Source of the DNA: Lepidodermella squamata | Lineage: Eukaryota > Gastrotricha | DNA: 64,000 bases | Reading direction: 5' to 3' | Assembly: GCA_047495785.1 (NCBI GenBank) | Contig: JBLDXI010000025.1 | Location: 1,426,001-1,490,000, forward strand | In this document: one piece after another, positions 1 to 11,721 of the stretch | How positions within the stretch are numbered: the first letter of the stretch is position 1 | Layout of the letters: the number at the start of each line of letters is the position of its first letter | The notes under the pieces: model-generated | The model's database searches: none | What the model was told of the DNA's origin: nothing | Seen by the model: the letters and a program-made list of their open reading frames with translations, nothing else | Position numbers and translations under genes: made by a program

Positions 1-3000
1 GTGACTTTAAAAAACTCTGTTTTGGGTCTGCGTAGAATTTCAACGTGTTAGCTAGCGTCCAGTACGATAGGAAACCGGATAGGAAGAAGAACGTATCGAC
101 GCCTAAAACACTTCCGAGGACGATTTGATGGCCGAGCGATTTCCTCATATCGAAAACGGTCTGCAAATTATCGAACCCGATTTGGAGGAAAAAGTAGCAG
201 TGGGCTAGAACGACCCAGCCGAGGCTCAGGACTCGCAGCCCGTTCAGACATTTCAAACTATCCGATGATTCAGTTTTAACCGGGCTATTAACCGTGAAAA
301 GTTTGCGTAAATTCGTGTAAAGCGAAAAGCAGACGATGAAACGGAACAACGCGGCGAATCGGTGTATAGACGATGAGGGTACTGAGCTGAGGGACCGTGA
401 TACTTTATCGTCGCCGGTGCTATCTTGCGGTGTTATCATCGATTCGCGTAATGTAACAACTTGTGTCAACATGATAACGTTTGTTGCGTGTTGTTGTTGC
501 GGCGTCGACGGCGGCGGTGTTACAATTTCTCCGGCCGTTTGAGATATAGCCGAATTCAGCGCGCGGCTTTCTCGAATTTGAATTGTTACGTCGAAAATTG
601 TGGCGAAAATCACCAGAAAGCCCCAAATTGCCAAGAAAATTCTGAAAAAATCGGCTTATTATTGCCGTTTCGGATATCGATAGAAATCATACATTGCGGA
701 TTTTGCTTTCCAGTCAAGGGGTATTTCATTTTCTTGGCACTGGGTCGCATGAGGCGCGAGGTGGATATCCTTCAAAATCGGGTACTGAATTCGGGCTTGC
801 GGCAGCGCTGAAAAATAAATCAATTGCTCTTCAAGTCTTTTGGTTTGCCTTGCTCGAAACCCGAAAGGGTATAGACGCTCAGTCGCGGGGAAGTGAAACA
901 AATAAAATCATTTTCAATCATTTTCATTTCAAGTCGATGTAAATTATTCATCATCATAAAATTCAAGAATAGCTCGATATCGAATTGTCAGACGTGAAAT
1001 TGTTTCTATTTCATGATGAGCTTTTCCAATTTTATCGCAACTTTCAGAAATATTTATTAATGATAATTTTAAAACGTTGATTTAAAGGATCGATTCCTTC
1101 AGGATTGATTTCATTAGAAACGTTGGAGATCCGTGTTTCTATTCAAAAAATTTCATCAAAGCCGAAAAAATTCAAAAAGTATAAAAAGCAAGTAGGCGAT
1201 AGTCTTGCCTCTGGTGTCCTAATGGGAGCAGCGGCTGCTAATAATCTGGGCAAAATCGGCAACAGCTAGGTACATACAACCCGGCTCAACTCAATCGCCC
1301 TCCACCTTGTCTAGGGTAGCAGACAACTCCTTCATGTCGGAATTGGCGCCAGGAGTACCATTGGCAATATCAACCCCGGTAAATTGGTTTACTCGAAAAC
1401 GATGAAAACACTCAGCTCGTGCGCTGCGCCTCAACTTTTCTTTGTGATGATTTTCTTGATCAGGCAAGTCTCGAGCAATTTCCACCGCCACATGGCTTCG
1501 AACTAACATTGCCCTTTGCCTGATAACCAAGTATCGAACCATCTGGAAATACCAGTCGTTAGCCCGACGAAAAAACGATCTCATCTTTGGAAGCAAAATG
1601 AAGGAAGATTTTCTAAAAGTGCAGAATATTTTGTCTCCGACCTAAATAATTTGGTGACCCCAAATAGAGTTTTTTATTCGAAAGGCCCAAATACCCAAAT
1701 ACCAAATATTTTGTATTTGTTATTTGCCCACCTCTGACCATCATCAACCATTTCTTCGTTTTAGCAAGGCTCGCTACAACCGACTTTAGCGAAGACTTCG
1801 CCGCACCGCAAAATGAGCGACCGACAACCGCGCTCGAGAAAACACTTCGACCAGAGCTGGAAGCGTTTTTTCCGCAAGATCATTGTTACGATGAAAGCAC
1901 TCAGGGGAACTTCGATCATTATTTTATGATGCTATTTCCAAACTTCGCAAACTTCGCTTCCATGTCGAGACAACGTGTTAACCGAACCGTTGTTAAACAA
2001 GGTCAAAACTTTGTCGTCTCAGCGTTAGCCGACTAAGCTGAAAACTGGAGATGTCGCTCGACAATTCTAAATTTAGCTCTGCAAGTGGCGAATTTCCATC
2101 GCAAAATTCGAATTTTTTAACATTTTTAGTTTTTTTTCGAGCTAATATCCAGATTTTTTCATGATCATGCAACTTTTCCATGATCCTTTCATTACTCATT
2201 TTCAGATTTTTTTGGCGATTCTCCCTTCCTGTTCATTATTTTTTGGGTCAGTTTCAGCTGACAATAAAAGCTTTGAGCAATTCAATTTCTAATTTCTTCA
2301 AATTTTCAAGATCAATCAACTCATTTCAATATTTTTTCTTTTTCCCAGTCTCATTTACAGCTGATACCAGCATTTCACCGACACTCCGTACCCAAAATAA
2401 ATTTGAGCGTATTATTACCAGGTAGAAACAAGGCATATAATGATGCCTGAATTTAATATTCAAACGCAAACCAACCTAGCACTTCAACCAATTCATTGAG
2501 CGCACTAGCGTTGCACCGCCTCGATACGCAAACTGCAACCGTGAGCGCGACCGGAAACTGTATTTCAGTAAAAATACACAATAGCACACATTATAATACA
2601 ATAATTTATAATACAATAATGATACTTTTTAGTCGTAATATCATCATCGGCAATAAAAACAATAACGTGAGTATTAGCAGTACCCGAGTAGTCTCATGAA
2701 AAATTAAACAAGCCCGAGCCTTTTTCGACAGTGAACAAAGCGATATGTTATGAATCCACAATATTAATATTGTATTTTACGGTAAACACGGCTGTAGGTA
2801 GTAGACTACTTATACCTGATGCTGGGTTTTCACGCGCGCGCGCGGCAATATTATTTTTCTAGTAATTACGCGCCGCCGAATTTCTTGCACTGCCAAGAAA
2901 ACAAAACAAAAATCGCGCAAGCAGAAATCATACTATTATTGTTGAGACGACAGCAAAACAAATGCGAAATTTCAAACAAAAAAATTGACGTCGCGAGTAA

Positions 3001-4900
3001 ACAACAGGAAATCGAACCGCACAGCAGGAAGCACTTTTGCTGCCCCGGCGTGCGATCAAGCGGCGACGTCAATAAAATATAGGGTGACACAAAATTCGAT
3101 CAATAATAGTCGCCCTGCAATTAGAAGCCCCCCATGCTCACACCAAAATAATGTTAGCAGTGTACTAGCTGCGCATGATGCGGAGCCCGAGAGGGAAGAG
3201 ACCCGTTCACATATGTTATCATCATCATCATCGCAAGTAATTTACATTTCCTCTCGCGATGTGTTGTCAATGCTGTGACGATGAAACAAGTATGCATTAT
3301 AGGCCGGAGCCGGACATATACTTGTGTGATCAAATGCAAGATGCTGCGATCCAGCAACAAAATAATATTGCATTATCATAATGCCAAGGACTACTATTTG
3401 CGCTATGTGCGAGAAATTTCGGCGTATATGTGTGTCTTCTTCTTCTTCCGCTGTCGACAAAATCCACTACTTGCCACAGCGTATAAACAAATGACGATGA
3501 TGAATTGAGCCGAATTACGAAAAGCCGATGATATATGCGCATGAATCGATGAATGAATATTTATAGCCACCTTAAAAAATATAATCAGGTATATACTACC
3601 ATATCTTCTCGTTGCATTTACGGCCGGAAATTAGCTGGAATGAGCTTTTATTTGCGTGTATGCGGCACGTGGCTAAATCGCCAATTTCCGTAATTTTTCA
3701 CTGCGACAAAACAACTCAACTCGCATACATACATATATGGTACATTATCAGCCCACTAATCGGGCAAACAAAAACATCTTTTGTTATTTACGTATTTGTT
3801 AAGGTGGGTGTATTTATGGCGTTTTATTTCAGATAGTAGGTAGGCAGGTATACAAACGCGTGGCCTTCTTACCTGAATGAGGGACGGTTGAAGTTTGATT
3901 CTATCCGGGTGCGTCGCGGTCGTGAAGCCGAGGCGGCAAAAACGCGCCGGTGACAAGTCAAAGGCTTCGGGCGGGCCATTTGCGACGCATTCATCAAAGT
4001 CGCCCGGCCACGACAACGAGCCGGCGTAAATGCCCGCCGCCGGCTTGCCCCACGCGTCCAGCCCTGAAAAACAACACGAGTCAAAGCGCTGCGCAATGAC
4101 ACCGAGAGGGTGTCAAACAAACGTGACTTGATTCAATTTGTCACTCTATCAAAAGGTGTCGAATGTTTGTTTTTTCAAAGTCCACCAAATTATGCCAAAT
4201 TCGTATCAAAGAGAAGGGAGAATGAACTACAAAATGACAATTAAGTTACTTCAAATTTAAAATTTAAAACAAAATTTAAAATGAATAGTAAATATTTTTA
4301 AATGCTATTAATCGAAACTAGATCAAATTAAAATTCTCAATAAATTCTTGAAAATATACGAAAATTTAAAAATGTCAATAAATATAAATGCAAATTTTCA
4401 TCTCCAACTCTCACTATTTGATCAATTCTTGAATGTAATTATTTAATATTTCAAACAATTTCCTAACATTTTCGAGCCCATAAGTGCTGTTCAAGCTTGG
4501 CCATGTCAAAAACCGTGAGCAGGTCGCGCAAACACGGGCTCTGAAAGTCACTGCTACCGTCTTGGCCGTTAACTACCGTTCCGTTTTGTTCTTCTTCATC
4601 TGGCCAAGCAGCGTAATCCCCGCTTTCCTGTTGTTGCCACTCCGTGTTTGCGCGCGCCTCTTCATCATTACTGCGAGCACCGGCCAACAGTGACTCGACA
4701 AAGCGTTTCGTCAACGCGGCCGAGAAGCGCTGTGGAGTATCAACTTGCCCGGAACCTGTTGCACCAGCAGCGCGCAGTAGATAACTGAACTCGCTGCTTG
4801 TTATCTCAGCGCGAACTGCTGCCAAGAAGAATGCCACGATAATGAACCAACCAAGCACGCCTCGTAAACAAACATAACCGGATCGTGACGATATCAACAT
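1..4900 (-). CDS. NRF-6-like membrane acyltransferase, 3' end missing
   Basis: Five exons read on the minus strand: 4900-4468, 4063-3873, 2557-2476, 807-693 and 641 to beyond base 1. All junctions are GT-AG and in phase. About 487 residues are visible. The start at 4900 gives a signal peptide (basic start, then a hydrophobic run ending AVRA); in-frame Met codons at 4990 and 5002 would add a hydrophobic segment, and a splice-acceptor-like site lies between them and 4900. The secreted NRF domain follows, with the family signature LWARKWLDAWGKPAAGI across the first junction, then GDFDEC, CVSRRCNAS and a final Cys. After it comes the acyltransferase-3 membrane region: a helix (IFLAIWGFLVIFATIF), LNGLRVLSLGWVVLAHCYFF and GVDTFFFLSGFLSY. 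The family is known from worm drug-uptake and lipid-transport mutants; the substrate here is unknown. Introns of 1.3-1.7 kb are long for this window. Confidence 0.85.
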
Positions 4901-5002
4901 GTTGCGATGAAGATAACCAATGACAACAAACACAAGCCCTACAGCATAATAAACGATCCAAAGGAATGCACCTGCAAAATCGATCATCATGACAAAAATC
5001 AT

Positions 5003-5939
5003 TTTTTGCTTTATTTTTTGCGAAGTAATCAATTAATATTTTTTGCAAACAGCAATGTAATATACAGTCGCGTTATATATATATAACATGTAATAGGCAG
5101 TGTATAATTATGATTATTGATAAAGAATTTTTTTACAAGAAAAGCTCAGGCGTTTTCGACGCGACACTTCGTTCAGTTTTCATGATATAGAAAAAGTATT
5201 TTTCTGAGACGCTCAAAAAATGCTTGGCAGTATATAACATTGACCCGCCAAAACATCTTAATTTATTACGAATGATGTATAATCATGCAAAAGCAGTATT
5301 TCCCTTGCGTTTTCAGAACAAAAAACAGCGCTTATTAAGTATATGGTCGAAATTTGATATTTGATATGCATATATTATCAATGATAGCAAATGCGTATGT
5401 TTGTGTGAACATCGAGTACTACTGGTATAGCCATGACAAGTTTTTACGTAATTTCAACGTATTATATCGCAAGCTGCGGTAGTAGCAGTGTACAAATGAA
5501 GACAAGGTAGGCACAAATCATGAAGCATTGTTATTATAAAGCGCAGATTTTTTCTGACCAAGACATCATGAAGTGACAAGATTTTTCGGATGTTAACTCG
5601 CTCTAGACTTGTTTTTCCAAAAAACTTCGAAAATACCGGATCGATTCACATGTTTCAGATATCTTCGCGAGAAAATCATGGATAGCTATGACTTGACATG
5701 ATTTTACATTATTTAGGCTAAATGTTCATGAAAAATGCCATGTTGTCGGTAGAAAACTGTCACCAAAGAAAACAAATAAGTGCTCTGATTGCTCAATTAA
5801 AACGTCTGGATCTTTAAGAAGAATCGCTAGTAAACCAAGTCTATTCAGGTTGATAAAGAATGAGGCGCGACTGATCTTGATTTTCAATAAATTTCGTATA
5901 AAAACAACAAACAATAAACAAAAGCTCAAAATGACACGT
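5003..5939. other. Intergenic, no gene seen
   Basis: AT-rich spacer between the 5' end of the NRF-like gene and the 3' end of the DDAH gene, both on the minus strand. It holds a short alternating TA palindrome near 5075-5090. Reading frames here are short and lack protein-like composition. The first gene's promoter should lie in the left part. Confidence 0.5.
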
Positions 5940-6905
5940 TCACTCAATTGTGGTCGGGAAAGCTTTCGGATGCTTATATCGGCCGACTAAGATACAACAA
6001 GAGTGTAAAGTACCACAAGCTTTACTTAGCTCGCTGAATTCCACCTCCATTCGAGCGTCAAGTTTCGACTCGAAAACCTATATGCATAAATGACATTTCG
6101 TAAGTAATTCATGCGGAAAAGATGAAAACTTACGGGATGGGACTTCGGAATTTCGGCACCGGTGAGATGAAGTAACATTCCGTTAGCGAAAAGCACACTC
6201 GTGGCTAGATCTTCATCGACGTGGAGGACTTTGTAACCGAAGCTGCAGTTAGCCATCACTTCTTTAAACGCTGCCTGAGCCGCGTCGTTTCGAGATACAA
6301 CCATCACGTCAGGACTCGCAATGGCCAAGAAGTTTTTCAGATGAACATAGTTCTGTAATGAATAACAATAAATCTCCGACTCGGTGTAATTTAGCTTGTC
6401 GGATTACCTTAGGTACATTAACCGTTGTAACGGCGTATTCTGGGAAGGCTTTGGCGACTTGCTGGGCACCAGCTAGATTTGTCCTGCCAGATAAACCGAC
6501 AATAATTTCTTTTCCTGTCCATAACACATCTCCGCCTTCGATAATGGCTTTGTCGCTATCCAGCTCTACAATTTTCAAGCCAAGATCTCGCTTGAGAGTG
6601 GTCCGAATAACGCTGACCTCGCCTAACCGAGCATTAGAAACAGGGCGGCAAATCAACGCAGTACCATTAATAACGACGGCACAATCTTCGACGAAGGCAC
6701 AATCCGGGTATCGCTCATCAGCAGGCAATTGCAAAACACTGATGCCGAGCTTACGCAGTGTCTCGATCAGTTTGTAATGCTGAGCCCGTGCTCTATCTAA
6801 ATCTATAGGTGCGGTTCCATCTCTCCGGGTAGATGTTCCAGTGGCATAGGTTTGAGGTATGCAACAAACTACTGCAAAGTTGTAACGAAATGCCTTTGAT
6901 GACAT
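5940..6905 (-). CDS. DDAH1: Dimethylarginine dimethylaminohydrolase
   Basis: Hydrolyses asymmetric dimethylarginine to citrulline and dimethylamine in the cytosol, relieving inhibition of nitric oxide synthase. Exons 6905-6408, 6352-6134 and 6077-5940 give 284 residues, essentially the length of human DDAH1 (285). Visible family motifs are LPADERYPDCAFVEDCAVV (about 60-78, with the acidic substrate-binding pair E73/D74), R87, GGDVLWTG, the Arg of SGRT at 141, the catalytic His in NYVHLKNF (H170) and the C-terminal HSCCIL with the Cys pair 266-267, one of which is the nucleophile. The last exon is recognised only after splicing: it begins VFESKLDARMEVEFSEL, matching the DDAH C-terminus. Introns are 55-57 nt. 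Head to head with cystathionine beta-synthase. Whether it is closer to DDAH1 or DDAH2 was not tested; all catalytic residues are present. Confidence 0.92.
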
Positions 6906-7804
6906 CAGTAAGGCAAATCCTATAAACGAGTAAAAATAACATCAATGCACATGCAATGACATAAATAAAAATGTACTGCAATTTGCAATCTCTACAACGA
7001 CGTATCAACAAGATAGTATGCGATTGCATACTTCAGTGTTAATGCGTTAATGCGTTAAAGGAAGACAATTTGTAGACAGCAGTCAACATTAATGCGCTGA
7101 CAAGCCTACATTAACGAGCATAAACGGAGCGTGAGCTCCTCGGCGTACTAGATGTTGATGCTGAAATAAAAATTCCACAGGAATTAATCACTTGGCTAAC
7201 ACAGAACAAAGTCTGATCTGTAGCACCATCCCATCAAAGACAAATCAACCAGATGTAAAACTTTTTAAAAACAAAGACATTTTTTCATATGGAAAGATCA
7301 ATATAATGCATCTAAGGGCTAAGAAATCGTCAACAGTTGTCTACGGATTCAGGTCAACGGACAAAAGCCATCTATACTCTTGGCATAGATTGCGATTCAA
7401 TCGAAAACCAAAGTGCCCGCCGCCCCAAAATAAAAATTATTTCGAGCAAAATTCTACACTTTTCACATAAATTATATTTATATATATATTTATATCTATA
7501 ACATTATATTAAACAATGCATCAGTTTTTAGTTTTTACCGCACGTGTAAAAGCCGCGAAATTTTTCAAAATCCGAGTTTGGCAAAAACAAGTGCGCCGTG
7601 AGGAGGTGTGGCTTGCTGCTGCGTTTTTCAGTTGTTGTTAGTGCGTCTAGTGCTCTAATAGAGCAGCGTTGTTTTGTTAATTGCTCAACAGTTTAATGTG
7701 TGGTTTCCTTAGGGTTTTTCATCTTTACAGCTGTATTAGTGGACTTGACACAAACAAAAACTAATGTTTTCCATTTTTTCAGAAAACTGAATTATTAATC
7801 AGCC
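6906..7804. promoter_or_regulatory. Shared 5' region of DDAH and CBS
   Basis: About 0.9 kb separates two divergently transcribed genes, so both promoters must lie here. It contains a TA-rich tract at about 7466-7515 and a CACGTG E-box at 7541-7546. A pyrimidine tract ending in CAG at 7782 lies 23 bases before the CBS start codon; this could be the acceptor of a 5'-UTR intron or a trans-splice site. No convincing protein gene is seen inside. Confidence 0.5.
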
Positions 7805-9434
7805 ATGCCTTATGACGAACAAGCCAACTGGGCGCTCCCATGTGAGCCAAAAGAATCTGCTCGTAAATGTAAATGGGCTCCTGATACCAAAGAACCATCA
7901 CCTCACGTTATGCGATCGATTGCCCCCAAGCCAAAAATCTATCCTGACATTACTTATGCCATTGGAGGAACACCTCTGGTACGGTTGAATCGCATTCCCC
8001 AATCCGAAGGCGTTCAATGCGAATTGCTTGCAAAATGCGAATTCTTGAGCGCTGGTGGCTCCGTAAAGGATCGAATTGGATTGAGAATGGTTTCTGATGC
8101 AGAGGATACCGGGCGCCTGAAAAAGGGCGATACACTCATTGAGCCTACTAGTGGCAATACTGGCATTGGATTAGCTATGGTTTCAGCAGCCAGAGGTTAT
8201 CGCTGCGTAATTGTTATGCCTGAGAAAATGAGCAAAGAGAAGGAGAACACGTTGAAGGGTCTAGGCGCCGAGGTCATCCGTACGCCAACCGCAGCTTCTT
8301 ATGATAGCCCCGAGTCTTTGGTTGGCGTAGCTCGCGTTTGTCACAGTTGTTGCTATGAATTATAAATGAACCTTGAATTTGATTTTAGAGGCTGCTTGAC
8401 GAAATACCCAATTCCCACATTTTGGATCAATACCGCAATCCATCCAACCCATTAGCTCACTATGATGGTACTGCGGACGAGATCATCGACCAATGTGATG
8501 GTAAACTTGACATGGTTGTCATTTCTGCTGGCACCGGTGGAACTATTGCCGGAATTGGCCGTCGTATCAAGGAGCGCTTGCCCAACTGCAAAGTTGTTGG
8601 CGTCGACCCAGTTGGTTCGTGCTTGGCGTGTGATACCGACCCCACTGGTTTCTACGAAGTTGAGGGGATCGGCTATGACTTCATTCCAGGTACTGATTAG
8701 ATGCCTAAAGTTGGCTCTCATGCTATCAATTTATTTTAGCTGTCCTGGACCGTAAAATTGTCGACAAGTGGTACCGATCGCGTGACCACGAGTCGTTTAA
8801 TTTGGCACGGAGACTGATGAGGGAAGAGGGCATGCTTGTTGGTGGTTCATGTGGTTCAGCCCTTGGTGCTGCCATCGCGGCTTGCCGGGATGCGGGTCTT
8901 GGTCCAGGGCAGCGATGTGTTGTTTTATTCCCCGATTCGGTCCGAAACTACATGTCTAAGTTCCTTAGCGACGATTGGCTCATCGAACGCCACTTGATTT
9001 CAGTACCCGAACCCTGCGCTCAGCACAAGGCTTGGTCGAAAAAGTTATCTGAGCTGAATTTGAAGGCCCATTCTTCTATTCTGGAATCAACACCGTTGCT
9101 GAAAGCTCGCGAGGAACTGGAAGCGAATTCCAGCAAGGCTTTGCTTGTTTATTCGGATGATAAATCGAAACTTCTGGGCGTTTTGACCCAGCGCCGTTTG
9201 ATGTCTGAACTGCTTCGCTTCCCGAAAGTTCAAGACTCAGCGAAAGCTTTGACCGCTGCTGTAAAGCAGTTTAAGCCTGTACCGCTGACGGAATCAATTG
9301 GTACCGTCGCGAAATATCTTGAACATGAAGATTTCGTGGTAGTTGGACCTCTGCCAGTAAATGGATGTGCGAATGCATTTGCTCTGTTGACCGTTGACGT
9401 TGTTAGCCAACATCTGATTTCGCTTTCAAGCTAA
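7805..9434 (+). CDS. CBS: Cystathionine beta-synthase, heme-type
   Basis: PLP enzyme that condenses serine with homocysteine to cystathionine in transsulfuration and can also make H2S. Exons 7805-8335, 8389-8689 and 8740-9434 (introns 53 and 50 nt) encode 508 residues. The N-terminal heme-binding segment is kept: Cys22 and His34 match human Cys52 and His65, with one residue less between them. The catalytic core has GGSVKDRI (PLP Lys88), [11 protein letters not shown], the phosphate-binding glycine loop (GTGGT), EGIGYDFIP and PDSVRNYM. The C-terminal third is a regulatory CBS-domain pair ([15 protein letters not shown], then [13 protein letters not shown]). The CPGC redox motif of vertebrate CBS reads LPNC here, so that disulfide switch is absent. 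A possible AATAAA signal is at 9674-9679. The intact heme region argues against the atypical two-module CBS of Caenorhabditis. Confidence 0.95.
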
Positions 9435-10118
9435 ATGCCAAGCCAATAATTTTCCGTGGCGAGATCTTGTTAACGACTTGTAGCTGCAATATTGTTTCCG
9501 CTAAATTTACGATCTGAGTTATTAGATATTGTTTTAGTTGATCGAACCTTACTGACTTTCATCTGATTAGTTAAATATTTACTAAGAGTTCTGAACTTTA
9601 TTTTCCAGTGTCACCCATCCGGTTATGAAGTTATTAACGATATTTACGAATTCTTTGTGAGCGAACTGGCCATAATAAAAACAATGAAAAAGGTTGTGGG
9701 GAAGCGCATGTTTTTTTGGGTTGAGTCACGAGTTTCCTGCATCGGTTAATACTGAGGCGAGAATGCCAAAAAGTTCTGAATTAATTTAGATAGCCGCTTT
9801 CACGTGAAAGCACTTCAACGATATGGATATTAATAAGGGAACAATTTTCTCGACTGCGCATTAACATGGTTTGATATCAAGTTTATCGCGGAGAAATTTC
9901 ACTCTATCAGCAATTACGTGTTTCTAGTACTACTATGACCAGAAGATAGAGTGATGGCGGGCGTTGCTGCTGCCTGTAGCAAAAAATGTTATAAGCGAGG
10001 GCAATATAACACCCTTGCCTTTATTGCACCATCTAGAGTTTTGTGGTGAGAAATGTTTGTTGATGTTTAATCAAGGCTAAACAAGAACAAGTTGTGATTC
10101 GATCTGATTTTTAAACAC
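9435..10118. other. Intergenic between CBS and first SLC35G copy
   Basis: Holds the CBS 3' UTR and poly(A) region, then the 5' flank of the first SLC35G-like gene. The only structured element I see is a 16-bp palindrome at 9796-9811. No further gene seen. Confidence 0.5.
9796..9811. promoter_or_regulatory. 16-bp perfect palindrome centred on CACGTG
   Basis: Reads GCTTTCACGTGAAAGC on both strands and lies about 310 bp upstream of the first SLC35G-like start codon. CACGTG is the core site of several bHLH factors, and the symmetric flanks fit a dimer site. The hexamer itself occurs about as often in the window as chance predicts, so function is an inference. Confidence 0.3.
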
Positions 10119-11206
10119 ATGGCAAGGAAAAATCTTAGTGGACTTGGCATCGCGCTTGGAGTTGGCGCAGCCCTAGTATTTTCGCTTGGTTCTCTGCAGG
10201 TCAAAATTCTGAACACCAACGAAAAAATTCCTGCCATGATGCTGTCGTGCCTCCGCCTTACCTTCATTTTCTTCTTCGCTGCGCCCCAGGTTTCCTATCA
10301 CAAGGCACCTTACATAGGCGACCGTGTTGACTGGCCTTTTCTAATTATGCGATCGGTTTGCGGCGGCGTCTCTATCACGTGCAGCTACATTGCCATTTCT
10401 TACCTACCTCTACCAGAAGCTGGCGTCATTGCAGCTACGACACCAACTTTCACAACAATTTTAGGCAGAATATTCCTGAAAGAAAAATGCCGAGTTTCCG
10501 ACATTCCAATTCTCATGATCACTCTCACAGGTTAGGCCACGACTTTTTCATAAATTCGTCAGTTCTTAAAACGAAATTGCTAAAGGTGTGGTGTTCATTT
10601 TGCGGCCTGTCTTCATTTTCCAATTCTTAGCTCCTAATATTGTCGACTCCGTCTCTCCCGATGACAGGCTAAAAGGTGAGATTTACGCGCCATACAGAAA
10701 AGTTATTGAAAGTTACTTTGGTCTTAGGATCCCTTTTTTCGCTGAGTGGTGCAATCGTGGCATCAGGAGTCTACATCGCGCTAAAGAAGCTTCGAAAAGC
10801 AAACTATTCTACTGTGAATTTCACTTACGGAATGATAAGCGCCCCCATTCTATGGATAGTAGTACTATCAGCTGGGTTCTTCAAAATGCCACCATGTGGC
10901 GGCTACCGAGTCATGGCGATAGGCATCGGAGCGACAGCAGCGATAGGGCAAGCTTTCCTCACGATTTCGTCGAAATACGTCTCACCTGGAATCGCTTCGT
11001 TGCTGAGAACCACGGAGAGCACCTTTAACTTTATATGGCAGATTACAATTTTACAAGGCCCGGTGAATCCATTCAGTATTTTTGGATGCGCTCTTGTGAT
11101 TATTTCCATATCCTTCTTGTCTGTGAGGACCATAGTTTCAGAGCGATGCGCGAAGGCGGAAAATCCCAGTGCGTTTGTCAAATTTATGCTGACAATATCA
11201 AGATGA
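10119..11206 (+). CDS. SLC35G1-like transporter, copy A
   Basis: Member of the EamA/drug-metabolite transporter superfamily, closest by eye to SLC35G1 (TMEM20). Exons 10119-10530, 10586-10675 and 10728-11206 give 326 residues. The two EamA halves predict ten helices: the first contains ALVFSLGSLQVKILNTN and GVIAATTPTFTTILGRIFLKEKC, the second begins GSLFSLSGAIVASGVYIALKKLR. There is no long cytosolic N-terminal leader, unlike copies F, G and H. Both introns are phase 1; exon 2 is exactly 90 nt, as in copies B and D. AATAAA follows at 11271-11276. Substrate is not predictable; human SLC35G1 is a poorly characterised membrane protein linked to calcium homeostasis. Confidence 0.88.
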
Positions 11207-11721
11207 CCGTTTTTTACGGAGTTTTTCTAAAAGGAGAAATAGCTTTCTAGAACATTTAACGGTTTTATTTAATAAAATTGGCCAACTTGACTTAGTAATT
11301 TCTGAACTACAATTTCAGGGAAATTGAACTTCGTGAGCTTTTTTTGCTGCCCTACCGATTTTCTGCACGAGACGCGAAAATTCTTGACAGCTACCCAACG
11401 GAAAATTTCATCAACTTTTGCGTGACTGCGTTTTTTGGGCCCGCGTGGAAATGAAAAACCGTCAACCATCATTTTCTCTGCCAAGGGTTATTTCAAGTTT
11501 TTTTGTCTGAGACCGAAATGGAAGCAGCTGGTGGCAATAGCGTAGGTATAAGATGAAACCATCGAGGTCCAAAGTGTAATTACCGCAAAAAATTCACGTG
11601 TTAATTCATGGACTTTGACCCACGCTGAGCATCTTATTAATAGAATGCGATAGTTGCAGACGCGAAAAATTAGGACGGAAAATAATTGGTTTGAGCGCGA
11701 CTTTCAAGCCCCATTTCAACC
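11207..11721. other. Intergenic, copies A to B
   Basis: 3' UTR of copy A and 5' flank of copy B. A CACGTG lies at 11595-11600, 122 bp before the copy B start. Nothing else recognised. Confidence 0.5.

Noticed and set aside
336-811. Plus-strand frames at the left end
   Set aside because: They are antisense shadows of the NRF-like last exon, which has family motifs on the minus strand.
1291-1960. Open frames on both strands in an NRF-like intron
   Set aside because: No motif, no splice phase that fits the host gene, and no transposase signature; possibly old repeat DNA.
2866-3090. Cys-rich minus frame considered as the missing NRF exon
   Set aside because: It lacks the CxxxC spacing; the 82-nt exon at 2557-2476 fits phase and motif exactly.
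7192-7470. 92-codon frame before CBS
   Set aside because: Starts at TTG, has no motif and lies in the promoter region.
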